From: Macrophomina tecta
Taxonomy: Eukaryota > Ascomycota > Dothideomycetes > Botryosphaeriales > Botryosphaeriaceae
DNA: 64,000 bases
Assembly: GCA_024180945.1 (NCBI GenBank)
Contig: JAKSGN010000033.1
Location: forward strand, 372,001 to 436,000
Direction: 5' to 3'
Shown: piece after piece, positions 10,441 to 22,619 of the stretch
How the letters are laid out: each line of letters begins with the position of its first letter
Numbering within the stretch: the first letter of the stretch is position 1
The notes under the pieces: model-generated
The model's database searches: none
Told to the model about the DNA's origin: nothing
Seen by the model: the letters and a program-made list of their open reading frames with translations, nothing else
Program-made: the position numbers and the translations under genes

Positions 10441-13083
10441 ACGTTGGAGGGAGAAGAGAAAGAGTAAAAGATGGGGACAAAGAGCATTTTGCCGCATCTT
10501 TTTTTCCTTCCATTTTTAATTCCCTCAGACGGCCTGGGTTTTTGCATGGGCTTCCTTGGTAAGTCCTTCGTTGTGCACGATATTATAAGTTGATGACTAG
10601 CATATGACGGGCTGCATGACTTGGAGGTGCTCGTTGTAGTAACAAGAATTTAATCAAACACGACCTTGAAGGTCAATATTCAATCTCGAACTTCGACAGT
10701 TAGCAGCGCCATAGTCTTGGGCAAGTGCCAACACACCGGCGATTGAACGTCTCCACGCAACTGTACAGGATCAGCGGCTGCTGTGATTCCTGGTATATCC
10801 AATTATGCGCACCTTGCTTTTCCTCTCTCAGCCGCAAAGTCCACCTCTCGACGGACGTGCAGCGCTCTCAAATGCGCGCTAGCCACATCATTAGCATCAG
10901 CGTTGAGCCCTGCCCGTCCAACATGAAGCTGATATGCAGAACTTTTCTTAATTGTCGAGGGCTGCGCAGCCCCCACCCGTGTTACTCGAGTGCGGCTGTA
11001 CATACCTCAACCACCGCCTCCTCTCCGTTGTCCACAACCGTCTGAGAAACGCTGGATCCTGCTTCCAAAGTATGTACCATCAAGTGCCCGCCCGGGCGAG
11101 TGCGATGAAGTAGTGTTGTAGATCCACCACAGGAGTCCTTGTCTCCGGACTGCCTTCCACTCGGCCCAGTAACACGGAGGGGAGGGGGGGGGGGGTGCGC
11201 CACACGTCGGCTGGAATTCCCGCAGTGCTGCTCGCTCTGCTGTCTGTCGGCCCGGCGGTCGTCGACTGCCCGGCACGAGAAGACGTGGCAGAGCCGGCCG
11301 TCTCTGCCATGAGGTCATCGCCTGCTCCCCGACTTCTCGCGTGCCTGCTCTTAAGGGACCACGTCGTGGTCCGGTCCCGGTTCGGAGGAAGTGCAGGCGG
11401 CGATGCCGGTTTCTGGGCCAAGGTCTGGACAAGGACCTGGACTACCACCCATCTGCGCGCTCGCAGTCCCATCCTCGACTGCTCTATTGTGTTGTTTGCT
11501 TGTCGTGGACTCCTCCGAGACTGGCTGGGGCTCTGTTGCGCTGGCGCTGCTGACGGCCGGGCTATTGCAGATACTTTCCTGCGCATGCCTGAGGGCAAGC
11601 GACTGCACAAGCTATAAGACGAGGTGCCTGGCGTGTAGCTTGCAGCAATGCTAGTACGGCCCGAGTTCAAACTTTGTAGCAATCGGATGCTCTCTCGTGC
11701 CCTTAGGTATCACTGTTGTCCGGCACTTGCCGTGTGGGCTTTTTTCCTTGATCTGGGTCTGACGAATCATTCCCGCATATTACCCATTCCACTTGGAAGA
11801 TGAGATCAGATCCGCTGTTGATCTTCTCGTCAGATCAGGACATGAATACTGCTGCGGGTCGACTTCTTCTTGTTTAACACACTTAGGAGTGCTCACCATA
11901 GGATACGCAACAACCGTAGCAAAGCCCTCTTCCGTAAATATATACTAATTTGGTTCATCTGGCGTCGGGAGGCTGATACCGAGTCATTGCCTGATCTAGA
12001 AAACTTACTTTAGGCGCGAGAAATAAGTAAGAAAAAAGTACTCGTCTCTCGTAAGTAGAGGACTGTTATCTAGTATTTTAAATTGCTAAGTATTTAGACC
12101 TGTTAGAGTATGATAATAATTAATAATTCAATTAATACGTGGCATAAAGATACAGAGAATGGCTTAGGGGAGGCCTTCTTATCCGCCGTCTTCCGTGACT
12201 AAGGTAAAGTTTGTTGTATATAGACGTGATATTCCAGCACTTTAAGCCATAACTCAGTAGGAAAAGCACTTAAAACCCCGATTACTCTAGTCACGTTACT
12301 ACAAGTAAATTAGTAGTGTGTTGTCCTACTCTGCGCTAACTTATAAGGCGCTTTATACTGATAATTACAATTTATGAAGCAGATTATGGTGACAGCTAAA
12401 TTTAAATTGGGTCACTAATGTGGCCTAACAGTAGTTTAACTTTACTATATGCATAATAAAGACGTGATCGTAAAGAGGCGACTAGCTGATGCTCAACTTG
12501 AAAATAACGCCTAAAATCTCCTCGCTACATCGAAAGCCGTACGCGCATTAACGCTTGACCGGCGTTGCGCGGACCCATAGCGGCGGCTTTTCCCAAAGCC
12601 CCCACCATACCTTTTGCTGAAGCCACGTGCCATGGCTCTCTGGGCATAGCTCGAGGTCGAAATTCCATAGCAACTTTGCTAGTATGAGGCGTATCTCGTG
12701 ATATGCGAGACTGGGAAATGATATAAGTATTTCGCCTTCAATGAATGATTGGATTTAAGGTTTCTTAGGCGCTCACTTCTTGCCAATACAGTTCCTTGGG
12801 CCGTAGGAGAAGGGCTGGCAAGCCTCTCTCTTATCATTTGCATAATGCTTATATTCTGGCTCCTCAGGGAGCCAGCGCTCGGGAACAAAGGAAAGCGGGT
12901 TGGTAAAGTTGGCTGGGGAGCGGTAGGATGCAAGTTGAGGAAGGCCAACACGTGTCTACCGGGACAAGCAGTTAGTAAAATGACTGAAAGCAATGCGATT
13001 GCAGGTCAGTTACATTCTCAGGTAGATAGTGGCCAAGGACGATGCTGCCGCCTTCCGGAACGACCCGGCAAAGTGCTGATGGG
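10441..13083. other. Intergenic region with an AT-rich decayed segment
   Basis: No gene is supported in 2.6 kb. Frames at 10725-11682 overlap on all strands without recognisable domains. A 12-G run lies at about 11184-11195. From about 11930 to 12520 the sequence becomes AT-rich with many TA steps and looks like an old, unidentifiable RIP-damaged repeat. A 118-codon frame at 12749-13105 runs into the hAT end and resembles nothing I know. Confidence 0.5.
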
Positions 13084-15808
13084 CAGACATCCCAATAATA
13101 AATAAATACATAATATTGACATATTCTTATGTATTCATTGGCAGATCCTAATATTATTATCGATTGCTAAGCTTATCAATAATTATTAATATAAAACTGA
13201 AGCGCCATGCATGTCGTCGTTGCCGCCAGCAATATCCATGACCTTACCATCTACTGCCACGTAGACTTTGCGGACCAAGTCATTCTTCACCCAGTTGCTC
13301 AGGCATTGAAGCTTCTCGATAGTATCAGGCGAGAGCCGTGCCCTGTCCCAAGAAATTGTCCGCCTTGCGCAAGAGAATACCCGTTCCGGATCGTCGGACA
13401 TCGCCGGCACACTTAGTATGTCAATGGCCAATTGGTGTAAACGTGGATACTCAATCCTCTGTTCTTCTCGACACCACCATTCAAGCGGTGTTTTGGTCGT
13501 CATAGGTCTTGGCGGAGAATTGACGAATTTTTCGAATTCATCCTCATCTCCGGGTTCATCCAAGACACTCATTGACTGCTTGATACGCTCGTACGGTGTT
13601 ACTTCCCGTCGTTCGTCGTTCAGCCGAGCCGCGGACTCCGACGGGAGTGGCCGGTCCTTGTACTTCGCCCAATGCTGCCGTGCACCAGCAATAGCGGTCT
13701 GCCTCCATTCCTCTGCCCAGTGGCGGTCAAGGTACCTCCGGCGCTTTTCTGGATGGAGCAATAATGCCGTGGCATATATTGGGTTTCTGTCACTCTCTTC
13801 ATAATACTTCGAGAGAACCCACCAACCCATGTGAATGGAATGAACCATACGCGCGTTGCTGGCGTATTTGCCCTGCTTTAACATCAGTCCAGGTCTGGTA
13901 ATCGATCGAGCCGTCCATGGCTTACCTTGGCATTCTCAAACTGCATGAAAAGAATATCCATATTCTCTAGCACCTGATCTATTGATGCCCACTCCATTTG
14001 CTGCTCCAAGGTCGCTTGGTAAAACGGCTGCAAGAACTCGTGAGTCATTTTGAGTACTTGCCAATCATCATGTGTGAGGATGTCGTCTTCCAGCTCGTTG
14101 TGGTATTGGTTGAGGAATATTGACAATGGACCCTCTTGGCTGATAGCCGCATCAAGCAACTTGAACCATGAGTTCCAACGGGTGATATTGTCAATTCCAA
14201 GCGCCTTTTCTGCAATGTCATCCCATGCATCGTTGCGCACTGTGGAATTACGGATGAACACCGCAATGTTGTGGAGTTTACCCATTGGGCCGATGCTCCG
14301 CCAGCCGGCAGTGTCATGGCGTTTCTTGCGCCTGTCGTGACTCTTGTGACAAGTGTTCGACTGAATTTGGTCGTGTAACGCGTCCGCAACTGTTACATCA
14401 TTTACCTCGTGTTGCGCCTGCGCAATTGCGGCCTGCAGAGCGTCCTCACTAGTTGCAAAGAGAAAGGCTTGAAGGGACAAGTTAATGATGTGGCCGGCAC
14501 ACCGCGTTCGAGAGGACACTGGGTCAAGTGTAAGGCCGTACTCTTGCGACAGCTCAACAGCAAGTTGGCGGAGACAGGTGTCATTCTTTGCGTCATTGTC
14601 CCCAGTGAAGTAGCCGATTCGGGGCGCTAAGTGGTACTGTCGGATAATCGTCATCAAGTGAGGTGCCACAGCCGTGCCGGCGTGAGAGCGGCGGAGGTTT
14701 GGTAGCCCTAGCAATGCTTTCCGAGGTTTGTAGGCCTCGTCAACCCATTGGGCGTGAACAGCGATATAGGCCTTCCGCTGAGGAGAAGACCATACGTCCA
14801 TAGCAATGTGTACGAGGCTCCGGGCACGTTCTAGCCATTCCTTTACGGATTGTTGATGCGCATCGTAGGCCCTATCCAAGTCCGCCGCAACTGTGCTACC
14901 GGAATCAGTTAGGAACTCTTCAACGGCAGGGTTTATCGCGGCCAGAAGTGCCTGGTATTCCGGCCAGGTTACGAAGTTGAGCGGTAAATGTTTATGTGCG
15001 GATAGCAACATCTGTGCCTCTCGAAAGGCATCGACATTGATTACACTCCGTAGAGTGTTCATCTCATTCTCCCTGACTTGCTGCAGCCGCTTGCCGGTTG
15101 TTCTTGCGAAGGCATTTTCGATGGCTAGTTGGCGCCTGTTTTGAGATTTTGAATCCTCTCGAACAAGTATGTGATGAGCCTTCTCGAGATGATAGCGGGC
15201 GTTGCCAGATATGTGGGTTGACCAGGATGGATTGCGACAACGCGTGCAGTAGTGAAGTAATTTCCCGCTCATAGTACGTGGCTCGTCGCCTTGAGCTTCT
15301 CGAAAGTGATCCCATGTTGATGTGGCTCTCAGTTTCCGTCTCTTGACCGTATGCTGAGCTGACGATGCCTCGGGTTCTGACAGTGTGCTGGCAACTTGTG
15401 AGGCACTGTCAGAGGGTACCACGGAGGAAGAACTTGACGGGGCATTGGATTGGGGCAGTGAGGATATGTTGACGTCCATTGTCGTGTGTAGAGATATGTC
15501 GCTGATGTATTACGAACTGCGTACTTGCAACGTGACGGGTATGGCGAGGCAGCAGTTTCGGTTGCTAGGAGTTACAAACATTGGAGTTCACCTCCTATCT
15601 AGAGGCCTGATAAGCAGTAATATGCGTACAAGACTGCAATTTAATCTGAAACACTCTGGGGGAATTGGCGCTGGAAAATAGTGGGCCTATATTATTAATA
15701 GTTAACAATATATATTTATTGGCAGCGTCTATATTATTATCCTTATGGAAAAGCTTAACAATAAATATGCCCTTAATAATAAATATATATTTATTACTGG
15801 GATGTCTG
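13084..15808 (-). mobile_element. hAT DNA transposon of a second family
   Basis: The ends share an imperfect inverted repeat of about 21 bp beginning CAGACATCCC (13084 onward and, inverted, ending at 15808), with AT-rich subterminal sequence on both sides. It encodes one transposase on the minus strand. The eight bases outside the ends differ (CTGATGGG left, TGTTCGAC right), so no target duplication is left. This fits loss of the left flank after insertion, as does the missing last exon of the neighbouring P450. The ends are inferred from the repeat and are less certain than those of the CAGGG family. Confidence 0.75.
13186..15479 (-). CDS. hAT-family transposase (two exons, 746 aa)
   Basis: Exon 1 is 15479-13926 and exon 2 is 13872-13186, joined across a 53-bp intron (13873-13925, GTAAG...GCAG) that links ENAK to GKYASNARMV in frame. 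A BED-type zinc finger lies near residues 75-100 (CTRC ... HLEKAHH). The catalytic-domain segments IAMDVWSS and TGDNDAKNDTC correspond to FDGWTS and TDNASNNDTC of the other hAT family here. The hATC domain is at the C-terminus (YPRLHQLAIDILSVPAMSDDPERVFS). No frame damage is visible, so it may be functional. Overall sequence is quite different from the CAGGG-family transposase. Confidence 0.93.
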
Positions 15809-15844
15809 TGTTCGACCCAGTAGGAGGGGCCTTCAGATACTTAC

Positions 15845-17226
15845 TCCTCAGGATTCTCCCAAAGACCCGGGTGCCGATGCAACGACCACGCTTGCGTAGA
15901 CACGGTGACTGAGTCAGGAACGTACAATCCACCGATAGTCACGCCGCCTTGCACTGGTATCCGAGGAAGGGCTCCAGGGGCAGCGCCATAAAGCCGTAAC
16001 GTTTCTGAGATGGCAGCGTTCAAAATAGGCAGCTGCTCGAGCTGTTCATCCGAGAGTTCTTCTCCCATTCCATCGTCTCCGCTGGTGCTTCTCGCCTGCT
16101 TCGCTTGGCGCAGCTCATCCAGGATATTTTGGTGCAACTGCGGCCGCGAAAGGACACACCACACCAAGAACGTGAGAGATATGGCTGTAGTATCCGTCCC
16201 AGCGATTATGAGACTGCGCGCCTCCCGGGTAAGAACAACATCAGAGAGATAGCTTTCGCTCTTCTCGGCCTCCGCCAGAATGCCAGTGAAGATATTCCCG
16301 GCGCCGGTGGTGCCGTGCTTACGACTGCTCTCGACAGTCCTATTGGCAAATTCCATAGCGCTCGATTGAATGCTGAAGAACTTTCTGACGAAAGGCAAGG
16401 GGACATTCTTCAAGGCGTTGAGGATTGGGAACTCAGCACAGATGCCGTTGATCTTGCCGATGCGCTCGATCGCCTCCAGAAAGATATCCTTCTAGAGATC
16501 AAGGTCAGCGAAGATTTCATACTTTGATTGGGCATGGCTATATTACATACCTCTCCGGCCTGCAGCGAGTTGAAGCTCTCACCAAACGTGATCATCGAGC
16601 TGACGTCCGCAGCCATTAGGACCCACCATTTCTGAATATCAACCTCCCCATTGGGATCCGCACTAGCGTCTTGTTGCATCCGTGTCACAGCGAACTCAAC
16701 CTTACGCTTAATCTCCTCTTCCCAATTCTTCCGAATCTCGCTCTTGGAAAACGCTCTGGCCATTAATTTACGCCGGATGGCATGAAGTTTCGGGTCAGTC
16801 AACAAGAAGAGAGAGTAGTTTCCCTCGTTCGCGTCATAATAACCGGCAAAGAGCTTGTACCAATTCGACTTTCGGAAGCCGTTTCCGTGGTGGTGCACCT
16901 CGCGGAACATGTAAGGGTCGCGGGTGTCCAGTTGATTAGGTGCGACAACCACCGTGTCGCCATACTTCTGGTGCAGCGCTTCGATGAAGTATATCTGACG
17001 GCCCTTGATGGTGGCAAGTTTGAGGGGAAGGGCGGTGAAGCGGAGGTACCAGGGGCCAGGGACCTTACTGAGAGGCCCTGTGAGGCCCCTTAAAATGATC
17101 TTTTCATGGTTGTCAGAACTCAGATGCCAATCTTCGTTGCGCGAAGAACGATCAAGTGTACTAACGTACCCGGAGCACCCAAACGCATATCGCGAGGAGC
17201 AGAACAGCGCCTACTATACTACTCAT
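15845..17226 (-). pseudogene. Cytochrome P450, lacking the heme-binding last exon
   Basis: Exons: 17226-17170 (19 codons, a membrane anchor MSSIVGAVLLLAICVWVLR), 17099-16551 and 16491-15845. They code for the proline-rich hinge (KVPGPWY), the I-helix AGTDTTA and the K-helix ETLRLYG. The third exon ends at PEE in phase 2 with a clean donor GTAAGT, exactly as in the neighbour at 18806-20618. The fourth exon, with the cysteine that binds heme iron, is absent: 36 bp into the intron the hAT element begins. Without it no functional oxygenase can form. Exon sizes and phases show it is a tandem duplicate of the next P450. Confidence 0.88.
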
Positions 17227-18805
17227 CCTGCAAGAGATGTCAAAACAAAACAAAAAAAGATGTAAATTCAAAGGCCTTGAGTAAATAGCGAGGGAATCGT
17301 TAAAAGGCTTCCGAGTTTGTTCTTATAAATACCTTTTGTGTGTGTGGTAACTTACCGGAGCTGCAAGCCATAGCTGGTCTTGTTTTAGTAATAGGTCTAC
17401 GACAGGATGACGTGTCGGTTTTCGGACATTCGGACAGTTTATGAGGCCGAACCGTCTTGTGTATTTCCCATCATATTTTCATGAAATCACTTAGACTTGT
17501 GAAAGCCTGGAGGCGTGTAGTAGAACGAAAATATAGGATTAAATCTAATCTGTAACTTGACAGTTTGCCCCTCATTTAGATGTTAAAGTTCAGAAATGGT
17601 AGTAGGTTAAAGGAAATGTGTATATAGTCTAAAGCATACAAATCCGCGCTTGCGGAGTTAACGTTGTGCGCCTGCACAGATGCATGTCGAAAGGGTGGAG
17701 CAACTTTCGGCCGAGGCACCGCCGGCCGGAATAAGTACCGATACGCCGTCTATGAGATCTGCGTATTAAGGCCAAGCTCGATAAGTCTCGGTCTCTCTGA
17801 CTATATAACTACTCAATTCTTCATCGAATTAGCCCGTCCAAGCCCGCTCAGTGCAAGTCTACTTGGAAAACTCAGTGGATTGTCTCCTGAAGGGCCAGTG
17901 GCTACTCTGCTTCCTATATACAAACTGGACATGTTGAACTAATGGGGCATATAAATCCACGCAATGTAGCGATTTCGCACGCTCGAAACGTGGAACGCAC
18001 ACTTGCCAAGCCATGGGGGCGCTGCTTACCTAATTTAAAATAAGGCAGAGCAGTTGACAGACGTCGCTCACGCCCGCCTCGGTGCACGGAACCTTGTCCG
18101 ACATCGCGCTCGTTAGGTAGTGACCGCACGGGTTCGAGGGCCGTTTGACCTGTTCATCGCACTCACCGACGGCTTCCGTCAGCGCGTCGTTGCCGCGAAA
18201 AGGATCCCCATCGAGCCCGCCCGGGAAGAGGCGCAGCATTGGCTCGCGGAGTACGATGCTACCAAGGACAAGTGGCTATGGATTGCGCCACAGTCCCTTG
18301 GCCTAGAGCATGAATGCCTAGCACAGACCTCGGCCGTGGGGCTGAAGAAGAACGAACAGACTGCGAGCGTTGGCTGCGTCAAAGCCTCTCCAGACCTAAG
18401 CTATCCAGGATCGATACCATTTCGGCTGTCAAGCAGCAGGAGGGTACTTGTGGCATCTGTTAGCCATGACCATCGGACGCTACTGCTGGGAATTTGTTGG
18501 AACGAGTGCAGTGACAGCTTATTCAGTAGTAATGGGATGAATTGGCACAGATTGGCATGCCTTGTTGAGGGAGGCGCTAAGGGCTGCCCTTGTACCTATA
18601 CTAGCTACATCTCGCTAAAAGAAGTATTCATCGCGTGGAATAGGGCCAGGAAATTTACGGGCACTACGGCTTTTCCAAAACGGTGTTCGGGCTAGAGCTA
18701 GGCCTGTCGATTTTGTCTCATGTTCTAGGACTGTGTTTATGACTCTGCTTACATTCACGGGTTGACTGTCCTTTTATGACAACCGGCAGCCCTTGCCTAC
18801 ATGCC
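17227..18805. other. Intergenic region between the tandem P450 genes
   Basis: This 1.6-kb stretch holds the promoter of the truncated P450 (near 17227) and the 3' flank of the complete one. An open frame of 191 codons at 18120-18695 on the plus strand has no domain I recognise and overlaps other frames, so I do not call it a gene. Confidence 0.5.
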
Positions 18806-20618
18806 CTACTGCAGCACCACCCTGCATTCATGCGCCTTTGGAGCAATAATGAAGAAGTTCTCCGGCGCCATCGACTCGGCCGTCGTCCCAGGGGCCAACC
18901 TCGCCTTCGGATACCGCCAGAAGAACATGGCAGCACCGTACCGTAGCTCTATCTCCGCAATGTGTAAGCCCAGACAAATCCTTGCGCCACCACCAAAAGG
19001 GTTAAAGGCGATCTTGGCGGATTCAGACAGTCCTGAGGCGGACAGCCAACGGCTGACGTCGAATCTGCAAAGCGCAGATGATTCATTAGCCGAGGTGCAT
19101 AGAACTTTCGTTTGCAGCGGTTGGTATGAGAGTGTGGGTGAGGAAACAAGCAATGGGGAACTTACTTCTCCGGGTCCTCCCAAATGTCAGGATGTCGGTG
19201 CAAAGACCACGCCTGCGTCGACACAATCACAGATCCTGGAAGGTATACCCCTCCAACCGTTGCACCACCGGGCGGTGGGTTCCGCGGCAGGCCTCCAGGT
19301 GCTGCGCCGTAGAGTCTCAAGCACTCCTGCACAGTAGCGGTAAGGAGCGGCAGCTTCTCCAGCTGCTCATCCGTGAACCTGAAATCGCCGTCACTTCCCC
19401 CATTTGCCTGCGCGGCCTCGCGGTGCAGCTCTGCGAGCAGATCTTGGTGCAATTGCGGCTGCGATAGTACAGCCCAAACCAGGTATGTCAGCGTTATAGC
19501 AGTAGTATCCGTACCAGCAATAATCAGACTACGGGCTTCGCGGCCCATCATGAGGTCTGACAGCTGGTTGCCGCTTTTCTCGCCCTCGGCTAGGATGCGG
19601 CTGAAGATGCTGCCGGTGTCACCGGCGGCTTGCTTGACGCTGTTGGAGGCGGTGGTGGCAGCGAATTCACCGACGCTGTCATGGATGCTAAAAAGCCTCT
19701 GAAGAGCAGGGATGGGGACGTATTTGAGGAGCTCCAGCAAAGGAAGCTCTGCCAAAATGCCATCGACTTTGCTGATGGCCTCGACTGCGCGCAGGTAATC
19801 GTTCTTCTGTGCGAGCGCGGTCAGCATGCTGGTTCGTCCCCTCGCCCTCCCCTCCGCGCCCTTCTGCGGGTCCTTCTGCGTGCTTACCTCGCCCATGCTG
19901 AGTAAGTCGAAAGGCTGGCCAAAGCTAACCATGGAACTGACGTCGGCAGTCATCAACGTCCACCACTTTTGCACATCGACTTCACCGTCAGGGTGAATGT
20001 CCGCGGCGGCACCCATCTGCTTTACTGCGAAGTCGACTTTGCCCTTAATCGCCTTCTCCCAGTGTTTCCTTATCTCGCTCTTGCTGAATGCCCGCCCCAT
20101 CAACTTGCGCCGGGCAGCGTGGATCACTGTGTCGAGAATGGTGAACACTGACTGGCGTTCATCCACATCAGGAAACCCGCCAAACTTGACGTACCACCTG
20201 GTCTTGCGGAAGCCGTTGCCGTGGCGGTGGATCTCGCGCAGCATAGACGGACTGTTGCAGTTCACTTGGTCTGGCGCGATGACGACCATGTCGCCGTAAT
20301 GGCGGTGGAGCTTGTCGACGAAGAAGATGCGTCGGCCCGTAAGGGTAGCCCATTTCAGCGGTAGACTTGTGAAGCGTGCATACAAAGGCCCGGGCACTTT
20401 GCGGAGAGGCCCTGTCATCCCACGAAAGACGATCTGCGTGACTGTAAGCTTTCCTTGAACCTGCATTCCCGGCCGCGAGAACAGGGCCGGTAGCGCTTTG
20501 CCGAGCAGATACAGGTCCTCTTTCTCAACCGAGCTATGGGCCCCGCTCGGGTAAGACATACCTGGCAAACCCACGCGCCGATGAAGGCCAACAGGGCAAG
20601 AACAACTGGGCCAACCAT
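18806..20618 (-). CDS. Cytochrome P450 monooxygenase (500 aa, four exons)
   Basis: A membrane-anchored heme-thiolate monooxygenase of the fungal secondary-metabolism type; substrate unknown. Exons: 20618-20562, 20433-19888, 19806-19166, 19064-18806; the sum is 1,503 bp in frame. The N-terminal 19 residues are a membrane anchor (MVGPVVLALLAFIGAWV), followed by the hinge KVPGPLY. The I-helix has AGTDTTA, the K-helix ECLRLYG, and the heme loop FNPFGGGARICLG contains the cysteine ligand. The start at 20618 is chosen over an upstream ATG because exon 1 then matches its truncated neighbour in length and phase. Intron 2 (19807-19887, 81 bp) has no stop and is in frame, so gene finders may wrongly keep it as coding. 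Confidence 0.92.
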
Positions 20619-22034
20619 ATTTCACATTCGTTCCTTGATCCTGTGAGGTTCAAGTGGACTATACGGCGACAGCATGAAAGGCCAGAGGCAGATATTCTTA
20701 TAGGTGGATAGCAATCCCCGCATGTACACCTCTTCGGCAGCTCAAGAATCGGACAAACGGAGCTCCGGGATCCGCAAAGAGGGAGCTCGGTGAGTTGGAT
20801 TGCTGGTCCTCGATGACTGCCAAACTAGCCAGCGCAAGCCAAGGACCTTTCGGGCATGGCAAAGGCCGAGATGGCCTGCCCGCGCTCTCAAAGGTGCCTT
20901 AACGACGCCTTGGAGCCGAGGCCCACTTTGAAAACGAGGGGCTTTGTGTGAGCGATGCAAAGTTCCAGCCAATCGGTGCGTTGTGTATCTAAGGAGGCCC
21001 GCAGATAGCCTTTCATAGGACCAAGGATCATGCCTTAGCGCTAAAAGCTTGAAGCATGCGCGGGCTCTTCTGCCGCTCTCCTGTGCTGACAGAGCGTTCT
21101 GGCAGCTGGGAGTCAGCAGCCCGTGCCATTGGATGCATGGGCAGGTAATGCAATAACGTCGCCTCGGCGCCAAAACCGCCCGGACTGCCTACTTACAATA
21201 TCTGTAGCTCGGATTCGTCCAATGAAATCCACTGCCAAGTCTCCGCTGCAGCGCCGCGCTGGGTGAATCGAGGACGTCATGATGCAAGTGGGGCCAATCG
21301 CAGTGCGGGGTGAGGGTTGACTGTATCCATTACTGTGTACAATAAGGAGACCGGGGGCTCGGGCTTTCATAACCTCCGAGCTCGGGCTTTCTCGCATCTC
21401 AAAGCCCGTCCCGACCGAGCAGATATTGCTTATCCGCTGTGACGGCTCGAAGCAGCTGCGCCAGCCAGCCAGTCGGCGGTGGCATGGCAAAGCGCCCTCC
21501 TTTTGCCAAGAGTGGTAAATAAGGTTCAGCACATATCCAACGCGCGGATCGGATCGCTCCGGCGGCTTATACCCATTGTTTTGTCACGTGGAGCCGTAAT
21601 ATCCGCTTCTAAGCTCCGAGTTGAACTGTCGTTACAAGGAAACCACAAGGCCGAATAATAATACGAGTTAAACTTACATTTGGAGGGATACCACGACGAC
21701 CCTACTAAGAAAGTTTTCTTACCAGATATAGGTATATTCAATGGCCATATAGTATACTCTTAACTTATACGTATTAGTCTATAATCCCGCTGATGTTCTC
21801 TGCTCCATACTTGGATTTTATTTTCTCGAGAGGAGACCTTATGCTACTTTACGCCGATTATTAACCGCGATAATAGTTATCTTATCCTAAAGGGTATACT
21901 CGAACTGTTAACGCAAAGGGCTAGTGTATTGTGAACGGGCCCGAAGTGGGAAAGCGCTCCGGCCGCGTTCGTAGCGTAAGTCGGCCGACCAAAAACCGCC
22001 AAATCGGCCGAACAGTAGCCTCTATACACCTTAT
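20619..22034. other. Intergenic region left of the chromovirus
   Basis: Contains the presumed promoter of the complete P450 near 20620-20900. Several overlapping frames (for example 21113-21532) show no recognisable product. From about 21590 to 21920 the sequence turns AT-rich and TA-rich, suggesting an older damaged repeat into or beside which the chromovirus inserted. Confidence 0.5.
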
Positions 22035-22039
22035 TTACC
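22035..22039. repeat. Target-site duplication TTACC (left)
   Basis: TTACC before the 5' LTR equals TTACC at 30325-30329 after the 3' LTR, fixing both element boundaries. Confidence 0.92.
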
Positions 22040-22508
22040 TGTTACGGCGCAGCCTCCACAGGGTAGGGAACAGGCAGAATAAGGGAATAAAGCGGGGCGC
22101 AGATACGCACCGTAGAAAGATCTATAGAAATAGTTACGTGAATTACGTAACGCTAAGCATTAATCTGTATGCTCTCGCCTGGGTAAATATAGATTAAATA
22201 GATTAATTCTCTTTGATCTCTATGATCTGTCTTTCCCAAAGACAGATTAATAGGATTAATACTAGATTATAGACACTCTCCTACGAGTATATAAACTATA
22301 CTCTTTAGATAGCTTTGACCTTCGTGGTTAACTTTAATAATAATTTAGTATATTATTAGTAATACGGCCTTCGTATATAGTGCTTAGTCTTATTACGTGT
22401 TTGACTTGCTCTTACCCTCTTCTTATACCTACTTAAGGAAAACCCCCTCGATAGGTTTTCTCCCTCTTTAGTATTTAGATTCTTAGAGGTAGAGGCCCGC
22501 TCGTTATA
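22040..22508 (+). repeat. 5' LTR of the chromovirus
   Basis: Starts TGTTACGGCGC and ends CGTTATA (RIP form of CGTTACA). The first roughly 200 bp keep CA and TG; the last half is RIP-mutated, the opposite of the 3' LTR. A promoter-like GAGTATATAAAC lies near 22281-22292. Confidence 0.94.
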
Positions 22509-22619
22509 CTTTAACTACCATCCTTATAAGGAGAGGAAGGCTCTAAGATTAAGTCCTATCGGGTAAGGTATTACCCCCTAACGAGTTTAGAAAATAGCAA
22601 TAGCACTAGGATCTTAGAT

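Noticed and set aside
11184..11195. 12-G run as a possible G-quadruplex or regulatory site
   Set aside because: A single homopolymer run without repeated G-tracts or a gene nearby; no evidence for a role.
12679..13105. Overlapping frames left of the second hAT element, considered as the missing P450 exon
   Set aside because: Neither strand shows a heme-loop motif or P450 C-terminus.
13076..15816. Target-site duplication of the second hAT element
   Set aside because: CTGATGGG and TGTTCGAC do not match; shifting the ends by a few bases does not produce one.
18120..18695. 191-codon frame between the P450 genes
   Set aside because: No recognisable domain or intron pattern, and it overlaps frames on the other strand; no support beyond length.
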